A stretch of DNA of 64,000 bases from NCBI GenBank assembly GCA_016719535.1, contig JADJYX010000001.1, forward strand, positions 248,001 to 312,000, given 5' to 3'. This stretch comes from Rubrivivax sp. (GTDB lineage Bacteria; Pseudomonadota; Gammaproteobacteria; Burkholderiales; Burkholderiaceae_C). Shown here one piece after another: positions 8,861 through 20,990 of the stretch. The position numbers were made by a program, and so were the translations under genes. The notes below the pieces were generated by a model that did not search any database, was not told the origin of the DNA, and was given only the letters and a program-made list of their open reading frames with translations. Numbering within the stretch: the first letter of the stretch is position 1; each line of letters begins with the position of its first letter.

Positions 8861-9673
8861 TCACGCCAGCCAGTCCAGCAGCACGCGCTGAAAGCCCGCC
8901 GGGTCGTCGACCATGACCCAGTGCCCGGTGGGCATCTCCACCACCCGGCAGCCCGGCCGCGCCGCCAGCGCATGCGCCCAGGCGCGCGAGTGAAAGAAAA
9001 AGGGCTTGCGCCGGCCGTAGACGAAGAGCATCGGCAGCGCCGGCTCGTCGGCGGCGAAGGGCCTGGCCGCTCGGTACGAGCCGCTGGTGCCGGTCCAGGT
9101 GATCCAGTAGGGGTGGCCCATGCACGCGCGGATGCGACCGGCCGGTACCGGCACGCGCAGCCGGGCGGCCATGCGCCGCGCCATCGTGTGGCCGAGGTCG
9201 CCGCCGACGATGAAGGCCAGCGCCAGCCACAGCTGGTAAGCGGCGATGCCGGCCTTGGCCTGCAGCGGCAGTTCGGCCACATGCGCACGCGAGCCGGCAT
9301 CGCCGATGTCCACGGCGGCGATGCGTGCCACCAGCGCCGGGTGCGCGCGCCAGAAGGCATTGCCGAAGACGCAGCCCCAGTCGTGCATCAGCAGCGTCAC
9401 CGGCTGGCCGCCGGCCGTGGCCAGCACCACCTGATGCAGGCGGTCGACCAGATCGGCCAGCGCATAGGCCACGCGCTCGGGGTCCTCGGGGCGAAAGCCG
9501 GGCCAGGTGAAGCGCACGCAGCGCCAGCGCGCGCGCAGCGCCGATACCGTGTCGTCCCACAGCGCGGCCGAATCGGGCCAGCCGTGCAGCAGCACGATCG
9601 TGCCCGCGGGCGGGTCACCGTCGGGTTCGTCGGTCTGCACGGACAGGCCGGCGATGGTTTCGACGCGCGTCAT
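8861..9673 (-). CDS. Alpha/beta hydrolase, epoxide hydrolase/haloalkane dehalogenase-like
   Basis: A 270-residue single-domain alpha/beta hydrolase. The oxyanion-loop motif LLHGWPDS is at about 28-35 and the nucleophile elbow LLMHDWGC places Asp98 as nucleophile. Asp rather than Ser is typical of epoxide hydrolases and haloalkane dehalogenases. A late His in PTGHWVMVD is the probable base. The start MTRVETIAG at 9673 is divergent from the enoyl-CoA hydratase with only about 50 bases between. The substrate cannot be told from sequence. Confidence 0.85.
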   Translation of the reverse strand: MTRVETIAGLSVQTDEPDGDPPAGTIVLLHGWPDSAALWDDTVSALRARWRCVRFTWPGFRPEDPERVAYALADLVDRLHQVVLATAGGQPVTLLMHDWGCVFGNAFWRAHPALVARIAAVDIGDAGSRAHVAELPLQAKAGIAAYQLWLALAFIVGGDLGHTMARRMAARLRVPVPAGRIRACMGHPYWITWTGTSGSYRAARPFAADEPALPMLFVYGRRKPFFFHSRAWAHALAARPGCRVVEMPTGHWVMVDDPAGFQRVLLDWLA

Positions 9674-9726
9674 CGGTGCATGCTATGCCACACTGGATGC
9701 GACTCCACAGCCCGCCCAGCCTGCCC

Positions 9727-10527
9727 ATGCCCGACCTCGACTACCAGGTGCGCGACGGTGTCGCCACCATCACCCTCAACCGACCGCACGCGCGCAACGC
9801 GCTGTCGGCCGACATGAAGGACGCGCTGACCATCGCCGCCGCCGCGGTGGCCGGCGACGAGGAGGTGCGCGCCGTCGTGCTGACGGGCGCCGGCGGCGTC
9901 TTCTGCGCCGGCGGCGACCTGCGCGGCATGGAAGAGGCGCGCGCCACCGCCACCGTGGAAAGCTGGCGCGAGCGCATGCGCGCCGTGCACCCGCTGATCC
10001 GCACCCTGGTCGAGCTGGACAAGCCGCTGATCGCCGCCGTCGACGGCGCGGCCTACGGCGCCGGCTTCAGCCTGGCGCTGATGGCCGACTTCGTGCTGGC
10101 CAGCCCGCGCGCGCGCTTCTGCCTGAGCTTCATGCGCGTGGGCCTGGTGCCCGACTTTGCCGCCATGCATACGCTGCCGCGCGTGGTGGGCGTGCAGCGC
10201 GCCAAGGAGCTGATGCTGTCGGCGCGCGAGGTGCCCGCCGACGAGGCGCTGCGGCTGGGCATCGCGATGGAGATCGTGCCCGCCGACGGCCTGCTGGCGC
10301 GGGCCCATGCGCTGGCGGCCAGCTTCCGCGGCGCCTCGCCGCTGGCCCTGGGCCTGATCAAGGCCGAGGTCGGCATGAGCCTGGCCACCGACCTGCGCAC
10401 CGCGCTCGGCAACGAGGCCGACCACCAGGCGCTGTGCTTCGAGACCGACACGCACCGCGCCGCGGTGCGCCGCTTTCTGGCCAAGGAGCCGGCGGCGTTT
10501 CAGTTTCCGGCGGCACCGGCTGGCTGA
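9727..10527 (+). CDS. Enoyl-CoA hydratase/isomerase (crotonase family)
   Basis: A 266-residue crotonase. It shows the family start (VATITLNRPHARNALS), the first oxyanion-hole segment (AGGDLRGM) and the second region (AAVDGAAYGAGFSLALMADFVLA), whose residues after GAAYGAGF line the active site. ATG 9727 is chosen because MPDLDYQVRDGVATI is the usual family start. An upstream in-frame ATG at 9676 adds an unusual leader. The Glu pair typical of true hydratases is not clearly present, so isomerase or hydrolase activity is possible. Its stop abuts the convergent methyltransferase stop, sharing the palindrome TGATCA at 10525-10530. Confidence 0.85.
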   Translation: MPDLDYQVRDGVATITLNRPHARNALSADMKDALTIAAAAVAGDEEVRAVVLTGAGGVFCAGGDLRGMEEARATATVESWRERMRAVHPLIRTLVELDKPLIAAVDGAAYGAGFSLALMADFVLASPRARFCLSFMRVGLVPDFAAMHTLPRVVGVQRAKELMLSAREVPADEALRLGIAMEIVPADGLLARAHALAASFRGASPLALGLIKAEVGMSLATDLRTALGNEADHQALCFETDTHRAAVRRFLAKEPAAFQFPAAPAG

Positions 10528-11730
10528 TCAACCCGCCCTCAGCACCCAGTAGCCGCCCTGCACCGGGTGCACCTCGTCGGCACGCAGCGCGCCGCGCTCT
10601 TGGGCCGCCACCGCCAGGCCATGCTGCGCGGCGAGCGCGCGGATCGCCGCCTCGCCATGTGCATAGCGCAGGCTGGGTTGCAGCACGAAGGCCGCCTCGC
10701 CCGCTGCCGGCTCCACCGAGAAGGCAAGCAGCCCGCCCGGCCGCAGCACGCGCGCGATGCCGTCGAACACCGGCGCCAGGTCGCCGACGTAGATGAAGAC
10801 ATCGGCGGCCACGATCAGGTCATGGCGCCCACCGGTCGTCATCAGGTGCTCGACCAGGTCAGCCTGGTGCAGCGCCTCGTAGACGCCGCGGCCGCGCGCG
10901 GCGTCGAGCATGGCGGCCGACAGGTCCACGCCCGCCAGCCGCGCCGCCAGCGGCCGCAGCAGCGGGCCGCACAGGCCGGTGCCGCAGCCGAGGTCGAGCG
11001 CCGATTCGAAAGACGCCGTGCCCGCGCCGACGATCAGCCGCTGCAGCACCTCGGGCGCACAGTAACCCAGCGTCTCGACCAGGTGGCGGTCGAAGGCCGG
11101 CGCATAGTCGTCGAACAGCCGCTGCACATACCAGCGCGGCGGCCGCGCCGGCGCCGCGCCGCCGCGCAGGCCGGCCAGGTAGTAGGCATTGAGCTCGGGG
11201 TCGTCGCCCAGCGCCAGCGCGCGCTCGAAGCTGGCCGCCGCCTGATCGATGCGGCCCAGGTCCTTCAGCGCCTGGCCACGCTGGCTCCAGGCCGGGCCAT
11301 GGTCGTCGCGCAGCGCCAGGCAGCGCTCGTAGGCGGCCAGCGCGCCGGCGGCATCGCCCTGCTGGTGCCGCACCTGGCCGAGGTGGAACCAGGCCTCGGG
11401 GCGCGCCGGCGCGGCCTGCACCAGGCGCTCCAGGCTGGCCTGGGCCTCGGCCGGCTGCTGCAGTGCCTGCAGTGCCACGGCGCGGTGCCCCAGCGCATCG
11501 GCGTCGCCGGGCTCGGCCACCAGCACCTGGTCGAGCAGCGGCAGCGCCTCGGCGGGCCGGCCCTGGCGCAGCAGCGCCACCGCCAGGTTGAGCAGCGTCG
11601 ACGGCCGGCCGGGCAGCAGCGCCAGCGATTCGCGCAGCGCGGCTTCGGCCTCGGCCGCGCGGCCGGCCTGCAGGTGGGCCAGGCCGGCCAGGAAGTGGTC
11701 ACGCGCGGCGTCGAAGCGGGGGTCGGACAT
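10528..11730 (-). CDS. TPR-repeat protein with C-terminal SAM methyltransferase domain
   Basis: A 400-residue two-part protein. Residues about 1-190 are tandem tetratricopeptide repeats (ARDHFLAGLAHLQAGRAAEAEAALRESLAL and similar units). Residues about 235-395 are a class I methyltransferase with the SAM loop LDLGCGTGLCGPLL and a later acidic motif LIVAADVFIYVGDL. Such proteins methylate unknown partners, the TPR part presumably binding the target. Its ATG lies only 27 bases after the hoxC stop on the same strand, so it may be the last cistron of the hydrogenase operon. I know of no role for it in hydrogenase maturation. Confidence 0.85.
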   Translation of the reverse strand: MSDPRFDAARDHFLAGLAHLQAGRAAEAEAALRESLALLPGRPSTLLNLAVALLRQGRPAEALPLLDQVLVAEPGDADALGHRAVALQALQQPAEAQASLERLVQAAPARPEAWFHLGQVRHQQGDAAGALAAYERCLALRDDHGPAWSQRGQALKDLGRIDQAAASFERALALGDDPELNAYYLAGLRGGAAPARPPRWYVQRLFDDYAPAFDRHLVETLGYCAPEVLQRLIVGAGTASFESALDLGCGTGLCGPLLRPLAARLAGVDLSAAMLDAARGRGVYEALHQADLVEHLMTTGGRHDLIVAADVFIYVGDLAPVFDGIARVLRPGGLLAFSVEPAAGEAAFVLQPSLRYAHGEAAIRALAAQHGLAVAAQERGALRADEVHPVQGGYWVLRAG

Positions 11731-11757
11731 GGCCGCATTGTCGCGGCGGCCCGCGCG

Positions 11758-13209
11758 TCAATGGACGGTGCAGACCATGCAGGGGTCGAAGCTGCGCACC
11801 ACATGCTGCACCGCCACCGGCGTGGCCTCGCCGGGCCGCACCGGCGTGCCTTCGAGCGCCTGCTCCAGCGGCCCCGGCTGGCCGCGGCCGTCGCGTGGCG
11901 AGAAGTTCCAGCTCGTCGGCGCCACGATCTGGTAATGCGCCAGCCGTCCCCCTTCCACACGCAGCCAATGGCCCAGCGATCCGCGCGCCGCCTCGTTCAG
12001 GCCCACCGCCGCGCCCTCGGTGGGCAACACCAGCGGCACCGCGAAGGGCTCGCGCGGCACCAGCGCCTGCAACCAGGCCTCCATCAGCGGCACCAGGCGC
12101 GCCAGCTCCACCAGGCGCGCCACCACGCGCACCAGCACCGTGATGCCGTGGCGCCGCGCCAGGTCGGCCACCAGCGGCTGGCCGTCGGCGAGCTGGCGCG
12201 CCACGGCGCCGGTTTCCGCGGTCTGCCCGGCCAGGCGCGGCGCCTTGTTCCAGGTGTAGGCGTCGGGCTTGTCGGCGACGGGCTGCGTCAGGCCCTGCGC
12301 CGGGTGGCGCGGGCCGCCGGCATCGGCCAGCCAGGCGTGGGTGGCGTCTTCGGTCAGGCGGTCCAGCGACAGCGGCTGCAGCGGCTGGCCCTCGCACCAC
12401 CAGCCCGGGGCCAGTGCCGGCCGTCCCTCGGCATCGGGGAAGGCGCCCACGCTCAGCGCGCGCCCCGGGCCGCGGCCCAGTGCCGCCAGGCCGGCATCGG
12501 CGGCAATGGCCAGAAACAGCCGCAGGTCGCCGCCCGCGCCACCTTCGGCCCAGGTGTGCAGCGCCGCTTCGTCGGGCAGGGCCGTGAACTGCTCGAGCGG
12601 GGCGCCGACCAGCTGCTGCTCGAGCCAGGCGCGGAATTCGCGCACGCGGGCCAGCAGGCGCAGCCGCTCGGCGGCGTCGATGGCGCGGCTGCTGCCGCCG
12701 GGCTGCAGGCTGTGCGTATGCGGCCAGCGCCCGCCCAGCACACCCACCAGCTCGAACCAGCGCGCCCGCGCGGCAATGGCGCGGCGCGTCTGCTCGCCGT
12801 GCTCGGCGGCGTGCCGCCGCAGCGCCTCGGCATGCCAGGGCCGCCCGGCATAGACCGGCCGCGCGAAGTCGGGCATGAAGAAGGCGTAGAAGTGCGTCAG
12901 GTGGTCGGCGGCATTCTCGGTGGCGGCCAGCAGGTTGAGCGCCAGCTGGCCGTTGGGCGGCGGTGTCACGCCGGCCAGCGCCGCCAGCGCGCGCGCCGCC
13001 GCCAGCGACTGCGACACCGAGCAGATGCCGCAGATGCGCGGCACGATGACCAGCGCATCCATCGGGTCGCGCCCGCGCAGCAGGTTCTCGAAACCGCGGT
13101 ACATCGGGCTCACCACCTCGGCGCGGCGCACGGCGCCGTCGGCCATGTCCAGCCGCACCTCGAGGTCGCCCTCGACGCGGTTGAAGGGGCCGACGATCAG
13201 GCGCGTCAC
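11758..13209 (-). CDS. hoxC: H2-sensing regulatory [NiFe]-hydrogenase, large subunit
   Basis: A 483-residue large subunit (HoxC/HupV) holding the NiFe site. The N-terminal motif RICGIC and the C-terminal motif DPCMVCTVH supply the four Ni-binding cysteines. The protein stops right after that His, with no cleavable extension. This is the hallmark of regulatory hydrogenases, which need no maturation protease. The length matches Cupriavidus HoxC. GTG 13209 is chosen because it overlaps the hoxB stop (GTGA) and gives VTRLIVGPFNRVEGD. With HoxB it should sense H2 and release the HoxJ-imposed block on HoxA. Confidence 0.93.
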   Translation of the reverse strand: MTRLIVGPFNRVEGDLEVRLDMADGAVRRAEVVSPMYRGFENLLRGRDPMDALVIVPRICGICSVSQSLAAARALAALAGVTPPPNGQLALNLLAATENAADHLTHFYAFFMPDFARPVYAGRPWHAEALRRHAAEHGEQTRRAIAARARWFELVGVLGGRWPHTHSLQPGGSSRAIDAAERLRLLARVREFRAWLEQQLVGAPLEQFTALPDEAALHTWAEGGAGGDLRLFLAIAADAGLAALGRGPGRALSVGAFPDAEGRPALAPGWWCEGQPLQPLSLDRLTEDATHAWLADAGGPRHPAQGLTQPVADKPDAYTWNKAPRLAGQTAETGAVARQLADGQPLVADLARRHGITVLVRVVARLVELARLVPLMEAWLQALVPREPFAVPLVLPTEGAAVGLNEAARGSLGHWLRVEGGRLAHYQIVAPTSWNFSPRDGRGQPGPLEQALEGTPVRPGEATPVAVQHVVRSFDPCMVCTVH

Positions 13210-14200
13210 TTCAAGCGCGTGGGTTTGATGGCCGGCGGCACCACCAGGTGATCGGCGGTGGCGTTGCTGCGCACGCGCCGCGGCGTGGCGCTCTTGCTCA
13301 GCGAGGCCAGGGCCACGAACCAGGCCTTGGGCATGTCGGTGGGCAAGCCGATCGGGATGCCGGCCAGCTTGGGCGTGCGGTGGAAGGCGTGCCCGGGATC
13401 CTGGAAGCCGGGTTCGGTGCAGCTGATGCAGGCATAACCGCCGCGCGTGCAGCTGCCCTGGCCGTTCCACGGCCGCGCATTGCAGTCGGCATGCGCCTGC
13501 GTGCCCTTGCAGCCCAGGTGCTCCATCAGGCAGCCCAGGTCGCCGGGCTTCTCGGCGCTGGCCTTGAATTCGTAGTATTCGTTGCGCGTGCAACCATGGT
13601 GGACCAGCTGGTCGGCATAGAAGCGCGGGCGCGCCAGCGGGTCCAGGTCGTCGGCGTGCAGCGCGTCGGCGGCCAGCGCCGCCAGCGTGTCGATGACCCA
13701 GCCCGGGTGCGTGGGGCAGCCGGCCACGTTGATCACCGGCAGGCCGCCGCGGGCGCGAAAATCCGTGCCGAGCAGGCCGCCGGGGCGGGCATTCTCGTAC
13801 TGCAGGCCGCAGGCCTCGGTGGCATTGGCACCGGCCGCCGAAACCCCGCCCCAGGCGGCGCAGCTGCCCACCGCGACGACATGCCGCGCCACCGCGGCCA
13901 GCTCGCGCACCCAGTCCATCATCGGCCGGCCGCTGCCGGCCAGCAGGTGGAAGCGCCCGCTGCCGCCCGGGCCGCGCAGGATGGCGCCTTCGACGCACAG
14001 CACGTCTACCGCGACGCGGCCGGCGCGGCCGTCGTCCAGCAGCGCCAGCACCTCGTCGCCGCTGGCCATCGACAGCGAGGGGTGCCACAGCAGCCGCACG
14101 CCGGCGGCCGCCAGCTGGCCCGGAAAATCGGCCCCGTCGGCGCACAGCAGCGACATGCTGCAGCCGCCGCAGCCGCCCGATTGCAGCCACAGCACATTGA

Positions 14201-14216
<16 letters not shown>
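13206..14216 (-). CDS. hoxB: H2-sensing regulatory [NiFe]-hydrogenase, small subunit
   Basis: A 336-residue Fe-S electron-transfer subunit (HoxB/HupU). It has no Tat signal peptide, consistent with a cytoplasmic sensor. The proximal-cluster cysteines sit in SGGCGGC near the N-terminus and in GSCAAWG. Neither of the two extra cysteines found in this window's HupS is present, so the cluster should be an ordinary 4Fe-4S. Further Cys motifs (HHGC, LGCKG, CISC) bind the medial and distal clusters. Start ATG 14216 overlaps hoxA by 16 bases. GTG 14204, overlapping as GTGA, is an equally plausible start. It is followed directly by hoxC. Confidence 0.93.
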
Positions 14217-15702
<1,486 letters not shown>

Positions 15703-15706
<4 letters not shown>

Positions 15707-17445
15707 CGGTGCAGCGCCAGGTGCCGCGGCGTCCATGCATGCGGCTTGCGGTGCACGAAGTGGTGGCGCGCCACATGGTAGCTGGGGTCGAAGCCGTAGA
15801 AGTTGCGCCGCATGTGCGCCAGCTCGTCGGCGCGGTAGTCGGCCAGTGGCCGGGCGGCCTCGTCGGCGGCACGCTGGCGCTGCTTGGCCTGCACCAGGGC
15901 GGTCCAGCCGGCATCGGCAGCCAGCGCCAGCGCACGCGGCAGCAGCTGCGCCTCGAAGGCCGGCGCGTCGTCGCCGAAGGCCTCGTCGACCAGGCCCAGC
16001 GCCACCGCCTGCGCGGCATTCATCGGCAACCGGCCGCGCATCAGCGCGCGCGCCTGCGGCTCGCCCACGCGGCGCGGCAGCAGGTAGGTCCAGTATTCCG
16101 AACCGTAGAGGTTGCCCATGTTCTTGTAGTGCGGATTGAGCAGCACGCCCTGCTGCGCCCACACGCGGTCGGCGGCCAGCGCCAGAAAGCAGCCGCCGGC
16201 GCCGGCATTGCCGCGCAGCGCGGCCACGGTCAGGCGGTCGGTCAGGGTCAGCAGGGCCAGCGCCACGTCGTCGATGGCCTCGATGGCGCGCATCGAGGCA
16301 TCGGCCGCGCTGTCGCCGGCCCGCGCGGCGGCGGCTTCGATGTCGTGCAGGTGGATGCCGTTGCTGAAGAAGTCGGCACCGCCGGCCAGCACCAGCACGC
16401 GCGTATCGCGGTCGCGGGCCTGCGCCAGCGCCTGCACCAGCCGGCGCGACTGGCGCTCGCTCATCGCGCCGTTGTGGAAGTCGAAGGCCAGCCAGCCCAC
16501 GCGGGCCGCCGGCGGGCCGTATTCGGCATAACGCAGCTCGTCCCATTCGTCGCCACCGCGCTGCAGCGGCACCGGCCAATCGGGCAGCGCCGCGGCCTCG
16601 GCGGCAAAGGCGGTGGTGGCCGCGAGCTTGAGCGGCGCCACGCCGTCCACCGCCTCGCCGCGGCGCACATGGCCGATCCACAGCGTGCCGCGCGCGGCAC
16701 GCACCAGCAGCGCCGGGCCGCGCCGCGCCAGCACCTGGCCCGGCACGGCCGCGGCGGTCTCGGCATCGACCGCGGCACTGGCGGCGTGGGCGTCGAACAG
16801 CTTGCAGGGCTCGCCGAACAGCATGCCCGCGGCGCCCGGAAAACCGTCGGCGCTGCGGATGCGGCGCAGCGCCTCGGCGGCGTCGTGCCGCGCCCAGTCC
16901 AGCGCCCGGTCGGCGGCCCTGAGCAGCGGCCGCCAGCCGCGCGCGGCGGGCCGCGGCGCCAGCTCGGCGGGCGCCGGCGCGCCGCCACCCGGTTGCCAGC
17001 GCGCCAGCGCCGCCCGCACCGCCTGCGTGGCCGCCTGCACCACCTCGTGGCGGTAGAGGCTGGCCTTGGTGGCGCCTTCGCGCAGCGTGCAGGGCTGCCA
17101 GGCCCATACCGTGCCGGCATCGAAGTCGGCAGCCGCCTGCAGCACCGTCACGCCCCAGTCGCGTGCACCCTCCAGCACCGCATGGTCCAGCGCCGAAGGC
17201 CCGCGGTCGCCCGGCGGCCCGGGGTGCACCACCAGGCAGGGCCGGCGCTGCCACACCGAGGGCGGGATCGCCCGCTTCAGAAAGGGCGCCAGCACCACGG
17301 CGGGGTCGAAGCGCTGCACCGCCTCTTCGGTCACCGCATCGGCGATGTCGAGTTCGACGCTCACCGCATGGCCGGCGGCGCGCAGCTCGACGAACAGCCG
17401 CTGGGCCAGGCCGTTGAAGGCATGGGTGAGCAGCAGGATGCGCAT
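15703..17445 (-). CDS. hypX: HypX/HoxX, CO-ligand supply for aerobic hydrogenase maturation
   Basis: A 580-residue fusion. The N-terminal half resembles methionyl-tRNA formyltransferase and binds formyl-tetrahydrofolate (RPCLVVHPGPPGDRGPSALDHA). The C-terminal half is an enoyl-CoA hydratase-like domain (about 290 onward, AALRGNAGAGGCFLALAADRVWA). HypX makes the active-site CO from formyl-THF through formyl-CoA when oxygen is present. Its presence therefore agrees with an O2-tolerant hydrogenase used in air. It starts 11 bases after the hypE stop and overlaps hoxA by 4. Confidence 0.93.
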
Positions 17446-17456
17446 CGCGGCGGCGT

Positions 17457-18512
17457 TCAGCAGATGCGCGGCAGCGGTTCGCCCGAAAGCCAGTCGACCA
17501 CGCGCTGGCCGCCGAAGCGCGTGCTCATCTGCACGAAGCGCTGCCCGTCGGCCTGCACGGTGCCGATGCGCGCCGCCTGGCGGCCCAGCGGGTGCGCCTG
17601 CAGCGCGGCCAGCGCGGCGTCGGCCACCTCGGGGGCGACGATGGCGACCAGCTTGCCTTCGTTGGCCACATACAGCGGGTCCAGGCCCAGCAGTTCGCAG
17701 GCGGCCTCGACCTGCGCGCGCATCGGGATGGCGGCCTCGTCCAGCCGCATGCCCACGCCCGACTGCTGCGCGATCTCGTTGAGCGTGGTGGCCAGCCCGC
17801 CGCGCGTGGGGTCGCGCAGCGTGTGCACCGTGCCCTCGGGCACGGCGGCCAGCAGCTGCGCCACCAGACCGTGCAGCGCGGCGGTGTCGCTCTCGATCAC
17901 GGTCTCGAAGGCCAGCGACTCGCGCAGCGACAGCACCGCCACGCCGTGGTCGCCGATCGTTCCCGAGACCAGCACCACGTCGCCGGGCCGCGCCAGGGCG
18001 CCACCGATGGCGCGGCCCACCGGCAGCGCGCCGACGCCGGTGGTGGCGATGAAGACGCCGTCGCCCTTGCCGCGTTCGACGACCTTGGTGTCGCCGGTGA
18101 CGATGGGCACGCCGGCCTCGCGCGAGGCGGCGGCCATCGATTGGACGATGCGCTGCAGCTCGGCCAGCGCAAACCCTTCCTCGAGGATGAAGGCGGCCGA
18201 CAGGTACAGCGGCACTGCGCCCAGCATGGCGACGTCGTTGACCGTGCCGTGCACCGCCAGCGCGCCGATGTCGCCGCCGGGGAAGAACAGCGGCGAGATG
18301 ACATGCGCGTCGGTCGCCATCACCAGGCGGTGGCCGGCGGGCAGGTCGAGCACGGCGCCGTCGTTGCCCTGGCGCAGCGCCGGGTTGTCGAAGGCGCGCG
18401 CGAACAGCTCCTCGACCAGCTGTGCCGAGGCGCGCCCGCCGGCGCCATGGTTCATGTCGATGCGGCCGCTCTTCAGGTCCAGCGGACGGACATGGTTTCG
18501 CTTCACGGTCAT
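17457..18512 (-). CDS. hypE: HypE, cyanide-ligand synthesis (carbamoyl dehydratase)
   Basis: A 351-residue HypE of the PurM/SelD-like ATPase fold. It ends in the required PRIC tail, whose terminal Cys receives the carbamoyl group from HypF and is dehydrated to thiocyanate. The nucleotide-binding region (NDVAMLGAVPLYLSAAFI, then GDTKVVERGKGDGVFI) is intact. ATG 18512 (MTVKRNHVRPL) is chosen because it follows the hypD stop by 4 bases. A nearer ATG at 18520 reads only three codons before a stop. Confidence 0.95.
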   Translation of the reverse strand: MTVKRNHVRPLDLKSGRIDMNHGAGGRASAQLVEELFARAFDNPALRQGNDGAVLDLPAGHRLVMATDAHVISPLFFPGGDIGALAVHGTVNDVAMLGAVPLYLSAAFILEEGFALAELQRIVQSMAAASREAGVPIVTGDTKVVERGKGDGVFIATTGVGALPVGRAIGGALARPGDVVLVSGTIGDHGVAVLSLRESLAFETVIESDTAALHGLVAQLLAAVPEGTVHTLRDPTRGGLATTLNEIAQQSGVGMRLDEAAIPMRAQVEAACELLGLDPLYVANEGKLVAIVAPEVADAALAALQAHPLGRQAARIGTVQADGQRFVQMSTRFGGQRVVDWLSGEPLPRIC

Positions 18513-18516
18513 GCGG

Positions 18517-19652
<1,136 letters not shown>

Positions 19653-19656
<4 letters not shown>

Positions 19657-19883
19657 CGCGCGCCCTCCTCGGCCTGCATCTGCGCAAACAGCGCCAGTGT
19701 GGCGGCGGCCTCGTCGGCATCGACCACACCGATGGCATGGCCGACGTGCACGATGACGTAGTCACCCACCTTCGCCTCGGGCACCAGGGCCAGCGACACC
19801 GTCTTGCGCACGCCGCCGAGGTCGATGCGGCCCTGGTCGGCGCTCAGGCGCTCCAGCAGCAGCGCGGGCAGGGCCAGGCACAT
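19653..19883 (-). CDS. hypC: HypC, HypD partner and large-subunit chaperone
   Basis: A 76-residue HypC/HupF-family protein starting MCLALP. Cys2 is exposed after Met removal and carries the Fe(CN)2CO precursor. The OB-fold pattern GVRKTVSLALVPEAKVGDYVIVHVGHA is complete. It serves HypD and delivers the iron unit to the large subunit. It starts 3 bases after the hypF stop and overlaps hypD by 4. Confidence 0.96.
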
Positions 19884-19886
19884 GGG

Positions 19887-20990
19887 TCAATCCTCCTGAA
19901 GGGCCAGCGCGGCGGCCCAGGCCTGGCCCAGCGCCAGGCCGGCATCGCCGGGGTCGACGGGATCGGGCCGCAGCGGCTGCAGGCCGGCGGCCTGCAGGCC
20001 GGCCGCGACTTCGCGCGACAGCAGCCGGTTGAAGAAGCAGCCGCCGACCAGCGCCACCTGCGTAGCGCCGGTGGCCTGCGCGGCAGCCGCCGCGGCCTGC
20101 ACCAGGCCCTGCGCCAGCGCCAGGTGAAAGCGCGCGGCGCCGCGGCCGGCGTCGGGCTCGTCGGCCAGCTCGGCGCACAGCGCATCGAGCGCCAGCGACG
20201 GCGCGGGCAGCGCTGGCCGGCCATGGGCCTCGAGCCAGTGCGTGGCCGCCTGTTCGAGCGCCACCGCGGCCTCGGCCTCGGCCGCTTGCCGCAGCGACAG
20301 GCCCAGCAGCCCGGCCGCGGCGTCGAACCAGCGGCCGGCGGCGGTGCTGGGCGGGCAGTTCAGGCCGCGGTCGAGCATCTGCACCACGCCGCGCGCCAGC
20401 GGCAGGCCGACCTGCGGCGCGAAGTGCGCTGCCGCGTCGCGGCCCTGCGCCTGCAGCAGCGCCGCAGCCAGCCGCCAGGGCTCGCGCGCGGCGACGTCGC
20501 CACCGGGCAGGCGCAGCGGCGGCAGATGGGCGACACGGGTGCAGCGCGCGCCGTGCAGCGCCAGCACCTCGCCCCCCCAGGCCTGGCCGTCGTCACCCAG
20601 GCCCACGCCGTCGAGCGCCAGCGCCACCAGCGGCCCGCCGCTCGACCCGTGCACGGCCTGCACCACCGCGGCGTGCGCGTGGTGGTGCTGCACGGCGCGC
20701 GCCGGCAGCGCCCCTTGCGACGCGCATTCGAGGGCCAGGCGGGTGCTGAAGAAGTCGGGGTGCAGGTCGTGCGCCAGCGCGTCCAGCGGCCCGCTGGCGC
20801 GCTCACGCAGCGCCGCCACCGAGGCCTGCAGCGCGGTACAGGCCGCGGGCGTGGCCAGGTCGCCATGCGGCGGTGACCACCAGACCTGGTCGCCGTCGAG
20901 CAGGCAGGCGCGATTCTTCAGATAGGCGCCGCAGGCCAGCACCCGCGCCGGCGCGGGCAGGGGCAAGGTCTGGCGGCGCAGTTCGACCAT
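19887..20990 (-). CDS. hypF: HypF, short form (C-terminal Kae1-like part only)
   Basis: A 367-residue protein matching only the C-terminal part of HypF (family about 750). It starts PLPAPARVLACGAYLKNRA and includes the metal-binding HHHAHAAVV motif and the ALDGVGLG and VGGCFFNRLL segments. The N-terminal acylphosphatase, zinc-finger and YrdC-like domains are absent, and hypB ends exactly where this gene starts, so there is no room for them. Cupriavidus HypF1 is a similar short form. HypF transfers a carbamoyl group to HypE. How the missing steps are done is unclear: a full-length hypF elsewhere is likely. Confidence 0.88.
   Translation of the reverse strand: MVELRRQTLPLPAPARVLACGAYLKNRACLLDGDQVWWSPPHGDLATPAACTALQASVAALRERASGPLDALAHDLHPDFFSTRLALECASQGALPARAVQHHHAHAAVVQAVHGSSGGPLVALALDGVGLGDDGQAWGGEVLALHGARCTRVAHLPPLRLPGGDVAAREPWRLAAALLQAQGRDAAAHFAPQVGLPLARGVVQMLDRGLNCPPSTAAGRWFDAAAGLLGLSLRQAAEAEAAVALEQAATHWLEAHGRPALPAPSLALDALCAELADEPDAGRGAARFHLALAQGLVQAAAAAAQATGATQVALVGGCFFNRLLSREVAAGLQAAGLQPLRPDPVDPGDAGLALGQAWAAALALQED

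Noticed and set aside
10567..13251. 894-codon plus-strand open frame opposite hoxC and the methyltransferase
   Set aside because: It is the antisense shadow of recognised minus-strand genes, with no domain motifs.
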